A stretch of DNA of 35,340 nt. Source: Bradyrhizobium sp. AUGA SZCCT0158 (GTDB lineage Bacteria > Pseudomonadota > Alphaproteobacteria > Rhizobiales > Xanthobacteraceae). Numbering within the stretch: the first letter of the stretch is position 1; every line of letters begins with the position of its first letter. Under the pieces are notes generated by a model. It had not been told where the DNA came from. It made no database searches and saw only the letters and a list, made by a program, of their open reading frames with translations. This document shows, in pieces, positions 1-7,426 of the stretch. A program made the translations under genes and the position numbers. The stretch is taken from assembly GCF_018130065.1 (NCBI RefSeq), contig NZ_JAFCME010000045.1, forward strand, positions 1-35,340, given 5' to 3'.

Positions 1-96
1 CTCGCCGGCGGCGTCCACCGCCTCGACGGCCAGCTCATGGTCGTCCTCGATGTCGATCGCGTCCTCGAAATCGTGCCCACCACACTCGCAGCATAG
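1..96 (+). CDS. cheW: CheW chemotaxis coupling protein, C-terminal end only
   Basis: The window opens inside a reading frame that closes with TAG at 94-96. Its last 31 residues, including LDGQLMVVLDVDRVLEI, match the final strands of the CheW SH3-like fold, where a hydrophobic run with an Asp lies near the C-terminus. CheW links chemoreceptors to the histidine kinase CheA at the inner membrane. The cheY gene starts 26 bases downstream on the same strand, which supports a chemotaxis operon entering from the left. The C-terminal domain of CheA could look similar, but the short tail and following cheY favour CheW. The start lies outside the window. Confidence 0.72.
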   Translation, partial: LAGGVHRLDGQLMVVLDVDRVLEIVPTTLAA

Positions 97-122
97 AACG
101 ATCGGCATAAGGAGGTCGAAAA

Positions 123-512
123 ATGAAAACATGTCTTGTCGTCGATGATTCCGGTGTCGTGCGTAAGATCGCGCGCCGCATCCTGGAAGAGATGGGCTTT
201 GAGATCACCGAGGCTGAGGACGGCGAGAAGGCGCTCGAAGTCTGCAAGCGCGCGATGCCGGATGCCGTCCTGCTCGACTGGAACATGCCCGTGATGGACG
301 GTTATGAATTCCTCGGCCATCTGCGCCGACTGCCCGGCGGCGATGCGCCCAAGGTGGTGTTCTGCACCACCGAAAACGGCATGGACCATATCTCGCGTGC
401 GCTGCATGCCGGCGCCAACGAGTACATCATGAAGCCGTTCGACAAGGACATCGTCGCCGACAAGTTCAAGGAAGTCGGCTTGATCGAAGTCACCGAACCG
501 ACACCCGTCTAA
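123..512 (+). CDS. cheY: CheY-type single-domain chemotaxis response regulator
   Basis: The 129-residue protein is a stand-alone receiver domain. It has the acidic pair in LVVDDS (D8, D9), the phospho-acceptor Asp at about residue 52 in LLDWNMPVMDG, a conserved Thr in CTTENG and the Lys at about 104 in IMKPF. No output domain follows, as in CheY, which is phosphorylated by CheA and binds the flagellar switch or acts as a phosphate sink. A strong ribosome binding site, AAGGAGG at 109-115, precedes the ATG. It sits between the cheW end and cheR in one operon. The assignment to chemotaxis rests on this context; the receiver alone is not diagnostic. Confidence 0.9.
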   Translation: MKTCLVVDDSGVVRKIARRILEEMGFEITEAEDGEKALEVCKRAMPDAVLLDWNMPVMDGYEFLGHLRRLPGGDAPKVVFCTTENGMDHISRALHAGANEYIMKPFDKDIVADKFKEVGLIEVTEPTPV

Positions 513-544
513 ATCCTTTTCCGCTTGCCGTTGAGAGGCCACCC

Positions 545-1405
545 GTGACCCCGCCAGACTATGAGTATCTGCGTAAGCTCTTGAAGGATCATTCCGGTCT
601 CGACCTGTCCGCAGACAAGCAGTACCTGATCGAAAGCCGCCTGCTGCCGCTGTCGCGCAAATGCGGCCTCGCCGGCATCAGCGAACTCGTGCAGAAAATG
701 AAGGGCGGGGCGCCAGCGATTGTCGCCCAGGTGGTCGAAGCCATGACCACCAACGAGACCTTCTTTTTCCGTGACAAGGTGCCGTTCGATCATTTCCGCG
801 ATTCGATCATGCCCGAGGTGCTGAAGGCACGCGCGGCCCGCAAGAGCATCCGGATCTGGTGCGCCGCCGGTTCGACCGGTCAGGAGCCGTATTCGCTGGC
901 CATGTCGCTGAAGGAAATGAGCGCGGCCCTCGCCGGATGGCGGATCGAGATCATCGCGACCGATCTCTCCCAGGAAGTGCTCGAGAAATCCAAGGCCGGC
1001 ATCTACAGTCAGTTCGAGGTCCAGCGCGGCCTGCCGATCCAGATGCTGGTCAAATATTTCAAGCAGAACGGCGAGCTCTGGCAGATCAATGCCGACATCC
1101 GCGCCATGGTGCAGCACCGGCAACTCAACCTGCTGCACGATTTTTCGCAGCTCGGGATGTTCGACGTCATCTTCTGCCGCAACGTTCTGATCTATTTCGA
1201 CCAGGACACCAAGATCAACATATTCGGCCGCCTTGCCAAGTCGATGGAAGCGGACGGCTTCCTGGTGTTGGGCGCGGCGGAGACGGTGGTAGGCTTGACC
1301 GATGTCTTCAAGCCATTTCCGGACAAGCGTGGGCTCTATCGGCCGAACGCAGCGCGGGCGGCAACGGCAGCGATGCCGAAAATCGCGGCAATGGCGGGGC
1401 GTTGA
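545..1405 (+). CDS. cheR: CheR chemoreceptor glutamate methyltransferase
   Basis: The 286-residue protein starts with GTG, 32 bases after cheY. CheR transfers methyl groups from S-adenosylmethionine to glutamates of chemoreceptors and so sets adaptation. The N-terminal helical domain is followed by TTNETFFFRD (about residues 68-77), a CheR hallmark, then the SAM-binding motif WCAAGSTGQEPYS at about 104-116 and the motif FCRNVLIYFD near residue 220. The length is normal for the family. The partner methylesterase gene cheB is often adjacent in alphaproteobacterial clusters, but it is not between cheY and cheR here nor downstream; it could lie to the left of the window. The stop is followed after 3 bases by the next gene, so translational coupling is likely. 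Confidence 0.93.
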   Translation: MTPPDYEYLRKLLKDHSGLDLSADKQYLIESRLLPLSRKCGLAGISELVQKMKGGAPAIVAQVVEAMTTNETFFFRDKVPFDHFRDSIMPEVLKARAARKSIRIWCAAGSTGQEPYSLAMSLKEMSAALAGWRIEIIATDLSQEVLEKSKAGIYSQFEVQRGLPIQMLVKYFKQNGELWQINADIRAMVQHRQLNLLHDFSQLGMFDVIFCRNVLIYFDQDTKINIFGRLAKSMEADGFLVLGAAETVVGLTDVFKPFPDKRGLYRPNAARAATAAMPKIAAMAGR

Positions 1406-1408
1406 GGA

Positions 1409-1732
1409 ATGTCCGAAGAGAACAAGGCAGCCGAGCGCGTCACGTTCAGCCGGGGGTACGACGTCTGCATCATGGCGATTGACGGAACCTGGCGCCGGGA
1501 TTGCCAACTCAACTCGATCTCCGATAGCGACGCCACGTTGACCGTGGAAGGCTCCATTCAAGGTCTCAACCTCAAGGAGTTCTTTCTGCTGCTGTCGTCG
1601 ACCGGGCTCGCCTATCGCCGCTGCGAACTGGTCCGCGTCAACGGCACGGACATGGACATTCACTTCCTGCGCGGCAAGAACGGCAAGAAGCGGCCGGGCG
1701 CGGCGTCGAAGTCCGATGAGATGATGTCCTGA
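1409..1732 (+). CDS. PilZ-like small protein at the end of the chemotaxis operon
   Basis: The 107-residue protein follows cheR with a 3-base gap and is clearly its last operon partner. The pattern of a basic N-terminal stretch (ERVTFSRG), a strand, LNSISDSDATLTVEG and further beta strands resembles the PilZ beta barrel. The canonical c-di-GMP ligands look degenerate: the first arginine pair is spaced R-x4-R rather than R-x3-R, and the D/N-x-S-x-x-G turn reads S-I-S-D-S-D. In established PilZ proteins those motifs bind c-di-GMP, so this copy may be a protein-interaction module. The C-terminal tail is Lys/Arg-rich and probably disordered. Family assignment is by pattern only. Confidence 0.62.
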   Translation: MSEENKAAERVTFSRGYDVCIMAIDGTWRRDCQLNSISDSDATLTVEGSIQGLNLKEFFLLLSSTGLAYRRCELVRVNGTDMDIHFLRGKNGKKRPGAASKSDEMMS

Positions 1733-1905
1733 GCGTCTAGCTTCCGCACCGAACCGCCGGTCAGGCGGTGAAATCACCGATTGCCGAAAAGTCGGGGCAA
1801 CATCCGGCACGGGATGGCGGCAAACGCCCGCCGGCACAGGCTGGCCGGTTCGATGTCCTCTCAGATGGCCGTATTGGGCTGCTGCGGCACGGCGCCGCTG
1901 TTCGC

Positions 1906-2265
1906 TTACGCGCTGAGAACCGAAAGCGCCGGCGAACTCCAGACATAATCGGTGGCGACCTGCTCCGGTGTATTGGACGGTGTCATAGGGTCTAGCAGCG
2001 AGTGGAGAGCGATGGCAAGATTGGCGTCACAGGCCCTCAACGCCGCGGTCGCCCTGACATAGGGCGGCGTCACATCATCCAGCACAACGATATCGGTGGA
2101 GATGTCCTGGCTGCCGGACGCGGTTTCGCGGGCGATCTCCCGTTCGATCAGCCTCAGGCTCGCCTGGACATGCTCAATCAGGGATATGACATCGGACACC
2201 ACCGAGCGGTACGCGTTACTTCGGTCGTCAGGTTCGATCGCGATGCCGCCGCCTTGGGGGTTCAT
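1906..2265 (-). CDS. Hypothetical 119-residue protein divergent from a FixJ-type regulator
   Basis: I do not recognise a family. The protein begins MNPQGGGIAIEPDD and is mostly helical in appearance, with a Leu/Ile-rich helix around residues 25-50 (VVSDVISLIEHVQASLRLIE) and a second one around 72-95. It has no signal peptide, membrane segment or cysteine-rich motif apart from a single Cys. A good ribosome binding site (GAGGAG, about 8 bases upstream of the ATG, at about 2274-2279) supports the start. It diverges from the response regulator at 2418, and the two share an intergenic region holding a 16-base palindrome at 2326-2341. Co-regulation by that regulator is an inference. There is no overlapping recognised gene on the other strand. 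Confidence 0.6.
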   Translation of the reverse strand: MNPQGGGIAIEPDDRSNAYRSVVSDVISLIEHVQASLRLIEREIARETASGSQDISTDIVVLDDVTPPYVRATAALRACDANLAIALHSLLDPMTPSNTPEQVATDYVWSSPALSVLSA

Positions 2266-2325
2266 AGCTGCACTCCTCGGACTACTTTTTAGGGGCGCGT
2301 TGCTACTTGTGCGTTAAGCCAACGT

Positions 2326-2341
2326 CCCGTACAAATACGGG
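2326..2341. promoter_or_regulatory. Palindrome CCCGTA-N4-TACGGG, candidate LuxR/FixJ-type operator
   Basis: Perfect 6-base arms with spacer CAAA lie between the divergent genes starting at 2265 (minus) and 2418 (plus). Response regulators with a LuxR-type helix-turn-helix bind short inverted repeats of about this spacing, so autoregulation by the regulator at 2418 is plausible. This is inference from position and symmetry only. Confidence 0.4.
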
Positions 2342-2417
2342 GGCGTTTTGATGCGGTATGGAGTTGAGTACCGATATCGAGTGCGCGTCACGTTTCACCA
2401 TGCATGGAAGATGAAAC

Positions 2418-3056
2418 ATGGCTGAGAAAGCCCACTCCCGCGGGGAGATCTTTGTAGTCGACGACGACCCCGCCGTTCGCGACACGCTTTCCATGGTGCT
2501 GTCGGCGGGCGGTTATCAGGTCATCTGTTTCGCCGACGGCGCCGCATTGCTGGCCGTTGCAAGAACCCGGACGCCGTCCTGCATCCTGCTCGACGTGCAT
2601 ATCCCCGGCAAGTCGGGCCTCGACATCCTGAAGGAACTGCACGGCGAGGACTATCCTGCGCCGATCTTCATGATCTCCGGGCAAGGCGACATCTCGATGG
2701 CCGTCAACGCCATCAAGAGCGGCGCGCTGGACTTCATTGAAAAGCCGTTCCGTGGCAGCGAGATCGTCGCACGGCTCGACGAGGCGATCGAGGCCTATGC
2801 GCGCCGGCAGGCGGAAAACAACTCCGCGTCCCGGATCGCGACGCTGCATTTTCCCGGGCGCGAACCGCTCACCCGCCGCGAACGCGAGGTGCTCGAGCAG
2901 TTCACCGCCGGCGCGTCCAACAAGGAAGCGGGCAGGCATCTCGGGATCAGCCCGCGGACCATCGAGGATCATCGCGCCAACATCATGAAGAAACTCGGGG
3001 CACGCAACGCCGCCGACCTGGTCCGGATCGTGATGACCACGTCGCGTCAGGCGTGA
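2418..3056 (+). CDS. FixJ-type response regulator (receiver plus LuxR helix-turn-helix)
   Basis: The 212-residue protein has a receiver domain at residues 10-125 with acidic FVVDDD, phospho-acceptor Asp59 in ILLDVHIPGKSG, Ser in MISGQGD and Lys in IEKPF. A LuxR/FixJ-type DNA-binding domain follows at about 148-207, with LTRREREVLEQ and the recognition segment ISPRTIEDHRANIMKKL. This is the FixJ/NarL-like layout of a phosphorylation-dependent transcription activator. No cognate kinase is directly adjacent on the same strand, but the hybrid kinase at 3211-6717 converges on it. The upstream ribosome site is weak (GGAAGATGAAAC). It should not be named fixJ, since fixL is absent and many FixJ paralogues exist in these genomes. 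Confidence 0.9.
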   Translation: MAEKAHSRGEIFVVDDDPAVRDTLSMVLSAGGYQVICFADGAALLAVARTRTPSCILLDVHIPGKSGLDILKELHGEDYPAPIFMISGQGDISMAVNAIKSGALDFIEKPFRGSEIVARLDEAIEAYARRQAENNSASRIATLHFPGREPLTRREREVLEQFTAGASNKEAGRHLGISPRTIEDHRANIMKKLGARNAADLVRIVMTTSRQA

Positions 3057-3110
3057 GTGGACGGCGACGGCGCAGCTTTCGCGAGAATTCGCGGCAGCTG
3101 TAGGCCGCTA

Positions 3111-3214
3111 GCGCGTTTTCCAGCGAAGTGGACACCGGTTCGCGTCAAGAAAACGCGTATAATCTAGAAATCTAGAGCCCCGTTCCGATTTAATCGGAAC
3201 GGAAAAGGCTCTAG
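3111..3214. repeat. Dispersed palindromic repeat between convergent genes
   Basis: Two nested inverted repeats are visible: GCGTTTTC (3113-3120) with GAAAACGC (3149-3156), and a second stem with CTAGAGCC (3172-3179) and GGCTCTAG (3207-3214) enclosing the 11-base perfect arms CCGTTCCGATT (3180-3190) and AATCGGAACGG (3192-3202). From memory this is a common Bradyrhizobium intergenic element. It lies between the convergent genes ending at 3056 and 3211 and can act as a bidirectional terminator. The kinase stop codon (TAG, 3213-3211) lies inside its right end. Confidence 0.8.
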
Positions 3215-6200
3215 TCGCCGAGGGCCTTGCGGATCATGATGGCCATATCCGATTTGCGATAGGGCTTGGCCAGCAGCAGCACGCCCTCGTCGAGTCGGCC
3301 GTGGTGGATGATCGCGTTTTCGGTATAGCCTGACGTGAACAGCACTTTCAGCTCGGGTTTGATCTTCAGCATCTCGTTGGCGAGCTGGCGACCGTTGAGG
3401 CCGGGCATGATCACGTCGGTGAACAGCAGGTCGAACGGGTGGCCGGCGTTGACGATCGCGAGCGCCTCCGTCGCGTTTCCCGCATCCAGCGTGACGTAGC
3501 CGAGCGAATGCAGTTGCGTCAGCACGTAATTGCGCACCAGCGCATCGTCTTCGACCACCAGGATCGTCTCATTGCCGCCCTCGACCGTCGGCCCGTGGCT
3601 CGGCCCGGCCGCAAGCGACGCGCCTGAGGCCGGCGGCAGGTACATCTTGATCGTCGTGCCGTGGCCCTCCTCGCTGTAGATCATGATGTGGCCGGCGGAT
3701 TGCTTGACGAAGCCATAGACCATGCTGAGCCCGAGGCCGGTTCCCTTGCCGGGCCCCTTCGAGGTGAAGAACGGATTGAACACCTTGTCGAGGATTGCTG
3801 CCGGAATGCCGGTTCCGGTATCGCTGACCGCGATCATCGCGTAGCGGCCCGGCCGGACGTCATTGTGCGTCCTGGCGTATTGCTCATCGAGGACGACCAT
3901 GCCGGTTTCGATGATCAGCTTGCCTCCGTCAGGCATCGCATCGCGGGCGTTGAGGGCGAGATTGAGGATGGCGGTGGCCAGTTGATTGGGATCGACGATC
4001 GCCGGGCAGGATTCGTCTTCGAATACCGATTCGATCTCGACATGCTCGCCGAGCGTACGTTGCAGCAGTTTCGCGGTGTCGATGATCAGCGTATTGACGT
4101 CGGTTTCCTGAGGCTCAAGCGGCTGCTTGCGCGCGAACGCCAATAGATGCTGGGTGAGGTCGGCGCCGCGCGACGCGGCTTCGTCAATCATCCGCGTGAT
4201 GGCCGCCAGTTGCGGCTCGTCCTTGACGGCGTCGGCCAGGATTTCGATCGTCCCGGTGATGACGGTCAGGATGTTGTTGAAATCATGCGCGATGCCGCCG
4301 GTGAGCTGGCCGACGGCTTCCATCTTCTCGGACTGCCGGATGCGGTCCTCAGTGGCGATCTTGTCGGTGAGGTCGCGTATGAAACCGTTGAACACGAAGC
4401 CGTTGCGGCGCTTCAGCGCGGTGACGCTCAGTTCGACCTTGATCTCCTTGCCGTCGCGGCGCATCGCGTCGATCTCGAGACGGCGGCCGAGGATCACCCC
4501 GTCACCGGTGCGCAGAAATCGTTCCAGGCCGGCCGTGTGCGCGTCGCGATGGGCGTACGGAATGATCAGGTCGCTGAGCTTGGCTCCGACCGCTTCATCC
4601 CGTGTCCAGCCGAAGATATTCTCGGCTTGCGAATTCCAGTCCGCGATCGTGCCCTGATCATCCATCTGGACAAAGGCATCGAGCGCCGTGTTGATGATCC
4701 CGCGGGCCAGCTGTGCGCTTTCACGCAAGGTTTCCTGCGCCCGGCGGGTCTCGGTCATGTCGCGGCCGACAAAGAAGAACCGTCTCACCGGTTGGGACCA
4801 GACCCCGAGCCAGGACAGCCACACTTCGCGTCCGCTCTTGTGGAAGCAACGCGTGTCCGCAATCGTCGGGCGTTGCCCGCGCCGCAGGGCGCGCATTTCC
4901 TGGCGCGAGTTCTCGAGATGATCGGGATGGATGAAGTCTTCTCCACTGCGGCCGATCATCTCGCCGGGCGAATAGCCCAGGATGACGGCGCAACTCGGGC
5001 TGATCTGGACCACGGATCCCTGTGAATCCGTCACCATGATCAGGTCCTGCGAAGTCTCGAAGACGCGGCGAAGCTCCTCGGCCTGTTGGCGCAGCGCCAG
5101 CCGGGTCTTGTTGCTGTCGGTAATGTCGCGGGCAACCTTCGATATGCCGATGGTCGCGCCCGAGGGCGCCTTGATCGGCGAAATGCTGAGCGAAACCTCG
5201 ACCGGCGTGCCGTCCTTGCGAAGACGCGTGGTTTCGTTGTGCTCGATGCTTTCGCCCCAGCCGATCCGGCGCAGGATATCCTGCGCCTCGGGCAGCCGGC
5301 CGGGGGGCATCAGGATCGCGATGTTCTTGCCGGCCGCTTCCGCCGCACTGTATCCGTACAATCGTTCCGCGGCAGAGTTCCAGCCGGTGACCGTGCCGTC
5401 GAGCGACGTCGTGATGATCGCGTCGCTGGATGATTCGACCGCCGCGCTGAACAGGCGCTCGCGCTCGGCGTGGTGGTCGCGCGCCGCGATGGTGCGGCGA
5501 TGCTCCTGAACCTCCTGCTGCAGTGCTGCGGTCTTCTCGTTGACCTCCTCGATCACATTCGCGAACGCACGCGCCAGCACGCCGGTCTCGCCGCGGGCGT
5601 CAACCGGAATGGCGATTTTCCCGTTCCGGGCGGCGCCCTGCACGGCGGCGGTCAGGCGAACGATCGGCCGGGTCAGCGACCTCGCGATCAGCAGGGCCAG
5701 CACTGCCGCGCACAATACAGCGATGGTTCCGACCAGAAGGGAGGTGTTTCTGATGCTGGCGGCCGGCGCCATGATCACGGCGTTGGGGGTGGTTTCGATC
5801 ACGCCGACCCATTCGGTACCAGCCAGCAGGACAGGGGCGAGAGCTATCCCGCCCGAGCGGGCAGCGTGATCCGGGATGATTTCGGCGACGCCCCGGGTTG
5901 CCCCTGCCTGCGCCGCCAGTTGTGGAAAGTCGGCTTTCCAGTCGTTGGGCGTGCCGAGCAGCGTGCCGAACTCGCGTGAACGATCGGGATGAATGAGATA
6001 GTCGCCCTGCCGGTTGACGAGGTAGATCGTCTCGCCCGGCAACACCGACGACCGCACGCGGTCGAATGCCCGCCGCATATCGACATTGATCATGAAAATG
6101 CCGAACAGCTTGCCATCATCGGCGAAGACCGGCGTCGCGATCCGAATCGTCGGCCTGTGCCTCTCCTCGATCAGTCCATCGCGGCGCCCAAGATCGAGCG

Positions 6201-6717
6201 GCGAAACGTAGATTTGTCCGGGACCGAGCGCGAGCGTTTCCGTGAAATAGTTTCGGTTGCTTCGCTTCTGCAGTCCCTCTTCGGGAACGATCCGAACCGT
6301 GTCGTTTGGGCCCATGCGGTCGACGCGGACGATCTCACGGCCGTCGTCATCATAGCTGAAGATCCGCAGCATCGCATAAGTGGGCTTGGCTTCGAGCTCC
6401 GCCGCAAAGCGGGTCGCTATCCGGTCGCGCCAGGTCTTTTCGGAGACGCCATCCACTGGATCGATGCCGCCCGCCCTTCGGGCGCGGACCAATCCATGCA
6501 ACGCCGCCGCCGAACGAAAGCCCGCGACATCTCCTGTAGCGCTGGCTGCGTGATATTCGAGGTCGGTCGCGACCTGCCGCGAATGCGTCTCGATGCGGTC
6601 GCGGGCGCGCAGCAGCAGTGCCTGTTCCAGGTTGCGATAACTCAGCCAGCCGACCGCGGAAACCGCGAGCGCGACCAACGCAATCATGGCGATGGCAAGC
6701 CTGGTTGTGAGCGTCAT
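3211..6717 (-). CDS. Membrane hybrid histidine kinase: Cache, HAMP, three PAS, HisKA, HATPase, receiver
   Basis: The 1168-residue sensor has a first membrane segment at residues 7-24 and an extracytoplasmic Cache-type domain to about 310, containing IYVSPLDLGRRDG and the characteristic IRIATPVF strand. A second membrane segment lies at about 326-347, then HAMP (348-400). Three PAS domains follow at about 420-540, 550-670 and 675-790 (for example AVESSSDAIITTSLDGTVTG and NTALDAFVQMDDQGTIADWN). HisKA carries the phospho-His at about 811 (GGIAHDFNN); the ATPase domain has N-box LNLALNARDAMPDGG, DTGTGIP and GTGLGLS. A C-terminal receiver (1050-1168) has Asp1101 in LLFTDVIMPG and Lys1151. It is probably co-transcribed with the receiver gene 70 bases upstream. 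The Cache ligand is unknown; small organic acids are typical for the fold. Confidence 0.93.
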   Translation of the reverse strand: MTLTTRLAIAMIALVALAVSAVGWLSYRNLEQALLLRARDRIETHSRQVATDLEYHAASATGDVAGFRSAAALHGLVRARRAGGIDPVDGVSEKTWRDRIATRFAAELEAKPTYAMLRIFSYDDDGREIVRVDRMGPNDTVRIVPEEGLQKRSNRNYFTETLALGPGQIYVSPLDLGRRDGLIEERHRPTIRIATPVFADDGKLFGIFMINVDMRRAFDRVRSSVLPGETIYLVNRQGDYLIHPDRSREFGTLLGTPNDWKADFPQLAAQAGATRGVAEIIPDHAARSGGIALAPVLLAGTEWVGVIETTPNAVIMAPAASIRNTSLLVGTIAVLCAAVLALLIARSLTRPIVRLTAAVQGAARNGKIAIPVDARGETGVLARAFANVIEEVNEKTAALQQEVQEHRRTIAARDHHAERERLFSAAVESSSDAIITTSLDGTVTGWNSAAERLYGYSAAEAAGKNIAILMPPGRLPEAQDILRRIGWGESIEHNETTRLRKDGTPVEVSLSISPIKAPSGATIGISKVARDITDSNKTRLALRQQAEELRRVFETSQDLIMVTDSQGSVVQISPSCAVILGYSPGEMIGRSGEDFIHPDHLENSRQEMRALRRGQRPTIADTRCFHKSGREVWLSWLGVWSQPVRRFFFVGRDMTETRRAQETLRESAQLARGIINTALDAFVQMDDQGTIADWNSQAENIFGWTRDEAVGAKLSDLIIPYAHRDAHTAGLERFLRTGDGVILGRRLEIDAMRRDGKEIKVELSVTALKRRNGFVFNGFIRDLTDKIATEDRIRQSEKMEAVGQLTGGIAHDFNNILTVITGTIEILADAVKDEPQLAAITRMIDEAASRGADLTQHLLAFARKQPLEPQETDVNTLIIDTAKLLQRTLGEHVEIESVFEDESCPAIVDPNQLATAILNLALNARDAMPDGGKLIIETGMVVLDEQYARTHNDVRPGRYAMIAVSDTGTGIPAAILDKVFNPFFTSKGPGKGTGLGLSMVYGFVKQSAGHIMIYSEEGHGTTIKMYLPPASGASLAAGPSHGPTVEGGNETILVVEDDALVRNYVLTQLHSLGYVTLDAGNATEALAIVNAGHPFDLLFTDVIMPGLNGRQLANEMLKIKPELKVLFTSGYTENAIIHHGRLDEGVLLLAKPYRKSDMAIMIRKALGD

Positions 6718-6787
6718 TTTTTGATTCGTTCGCCCTCCCGTTCATCCCGGGCAAGCGGCTGGGCGAACCCGGCAATGCTATTTCGCA

Positions 6788-7225
6788 TTACGGACAGGAA
6801 GCAACTCCGCCGGGGGCATGGGATGAACTTGACGACAGGCGTTTGGCGGCCTCCAGGCAGCTCGTGACGGTCGCCAGCAGGGCCGCCGGTTTGAACGGCT
6901 TCTGCAGACTGGAGACGGCGCCAAGCTTGGTCGCCATGGTCAGGAAGTCGGGGGCGCCGCCTTCTTCCGAAGATATCGGCCGTCCCGAGATCACGACGAT
7001 TGGTATCAGTGGCCGCAGCTGGTGAGCCAGCCGCATGGTCTCGAACCCGTCCATTCCCGGCATGAAGATGTCGAGAAACAGCAGATCGAAATCTTCCTTT
7101 TCGAACAGCGCAAGCCCTTTACGGCCATCACCGGCGGTGACCACGCTATGGCCTGCGCGCTCGAGCAAGAGGCGGACCGTCGTCTGAACCGCGGTATCGT
7201 CGTCTACAATCAATATTCTTGCCAA
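6788..7225 (-). CDS. Receiver-only response regulator, first gene of the hybrid-kinase operon
   Basis: The 145-residue protein starts with TTG (complement of 7223-7225), preceded by GGAG about 10 bases upstream. No ATG start fits. It consists of one receiver: ILIVDDD, phospho-acceptor Asp52 in LLFLDIFMPGMDG, Ser in VISGR and Lys109 in LQKPFKP, then a Ser-rich tail (SSSSSHAPGG). There is no output domain, so it is likely to relay phosphate or to act by binding a partner. The hybrid kinase follows 70 bases downstream, which makes it the obvious partner. An EcfG-type stress promoter lies upstream at 7302-7327. Confidence 0.88.
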   Translation of the reverse strand: MARILIVDDDTAVQTTVRLLLERAGHSVVTAGDGRKGLALFEKEDFDLLFLDIFMPGMDGFETMRLAHQLRPLIPIVVISGRPISSEEGGAPDFLTMATKLGAVSSLQKPFKPAALLATVTSCLEAAKRLSSSSSHAPGGVASCP

Positions 7226-7301
7226 AAGAAGGTTCTCCGGGCGCCCGCTGGAATCAGGTCAACGGCAGGTTGCGATTTTCGCTGAAACCTTGTTTTCCTG
7301 C

Positions 7302-7327
7302 AACGGTTTCCCGGCTGCAGATGTTCC
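7302..7327 (-). promoter_or_regulatory. EcfG-type general stress promoter, GGAAC-N17-CGTT
   Basis: On the minus strand GGAAC (7327-7323) is followed by exactly 17 bases and CGTT (7305-7302). This matches the sigma-EcfG consensus GGAAC-N16/17-CGTT known in Bradyrhizobium and other alphaproteobacteria. Transcription would start near 7294, about 70 bases before the TTG of the receiver gene, and would read the receiver-kinase operon. It suggests that this phosphorelay belongs to the general stress response. Confidence 0.65.
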
Positions 7328-7426
7328 TGCCGAAAGCCGTAATCCGCCTGTTGTCGGGTAGACAGCGTGCGATTCGCCGCATCAACGGAACCGATTCGTC
7401 CTGATGGCGCGGTTAATTTGCGGTAT

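Noticed and set aside
1753..1769. Small hairpin ACCGCC-N5-GGCGGT after the PilZ-like gene as a terminator
   Set aside because: Only a 6-bp stem and no U run; such stems are common by chance at this base composition.
509..1837. 442-codon open frame on the minus strand antisense to cheR and pilZ-like gene
   Set aside because: It overlaps clear family members on the other strand, has Arg/His/Gly-rich composition typical of high-G+C antisense frames, and no motif.
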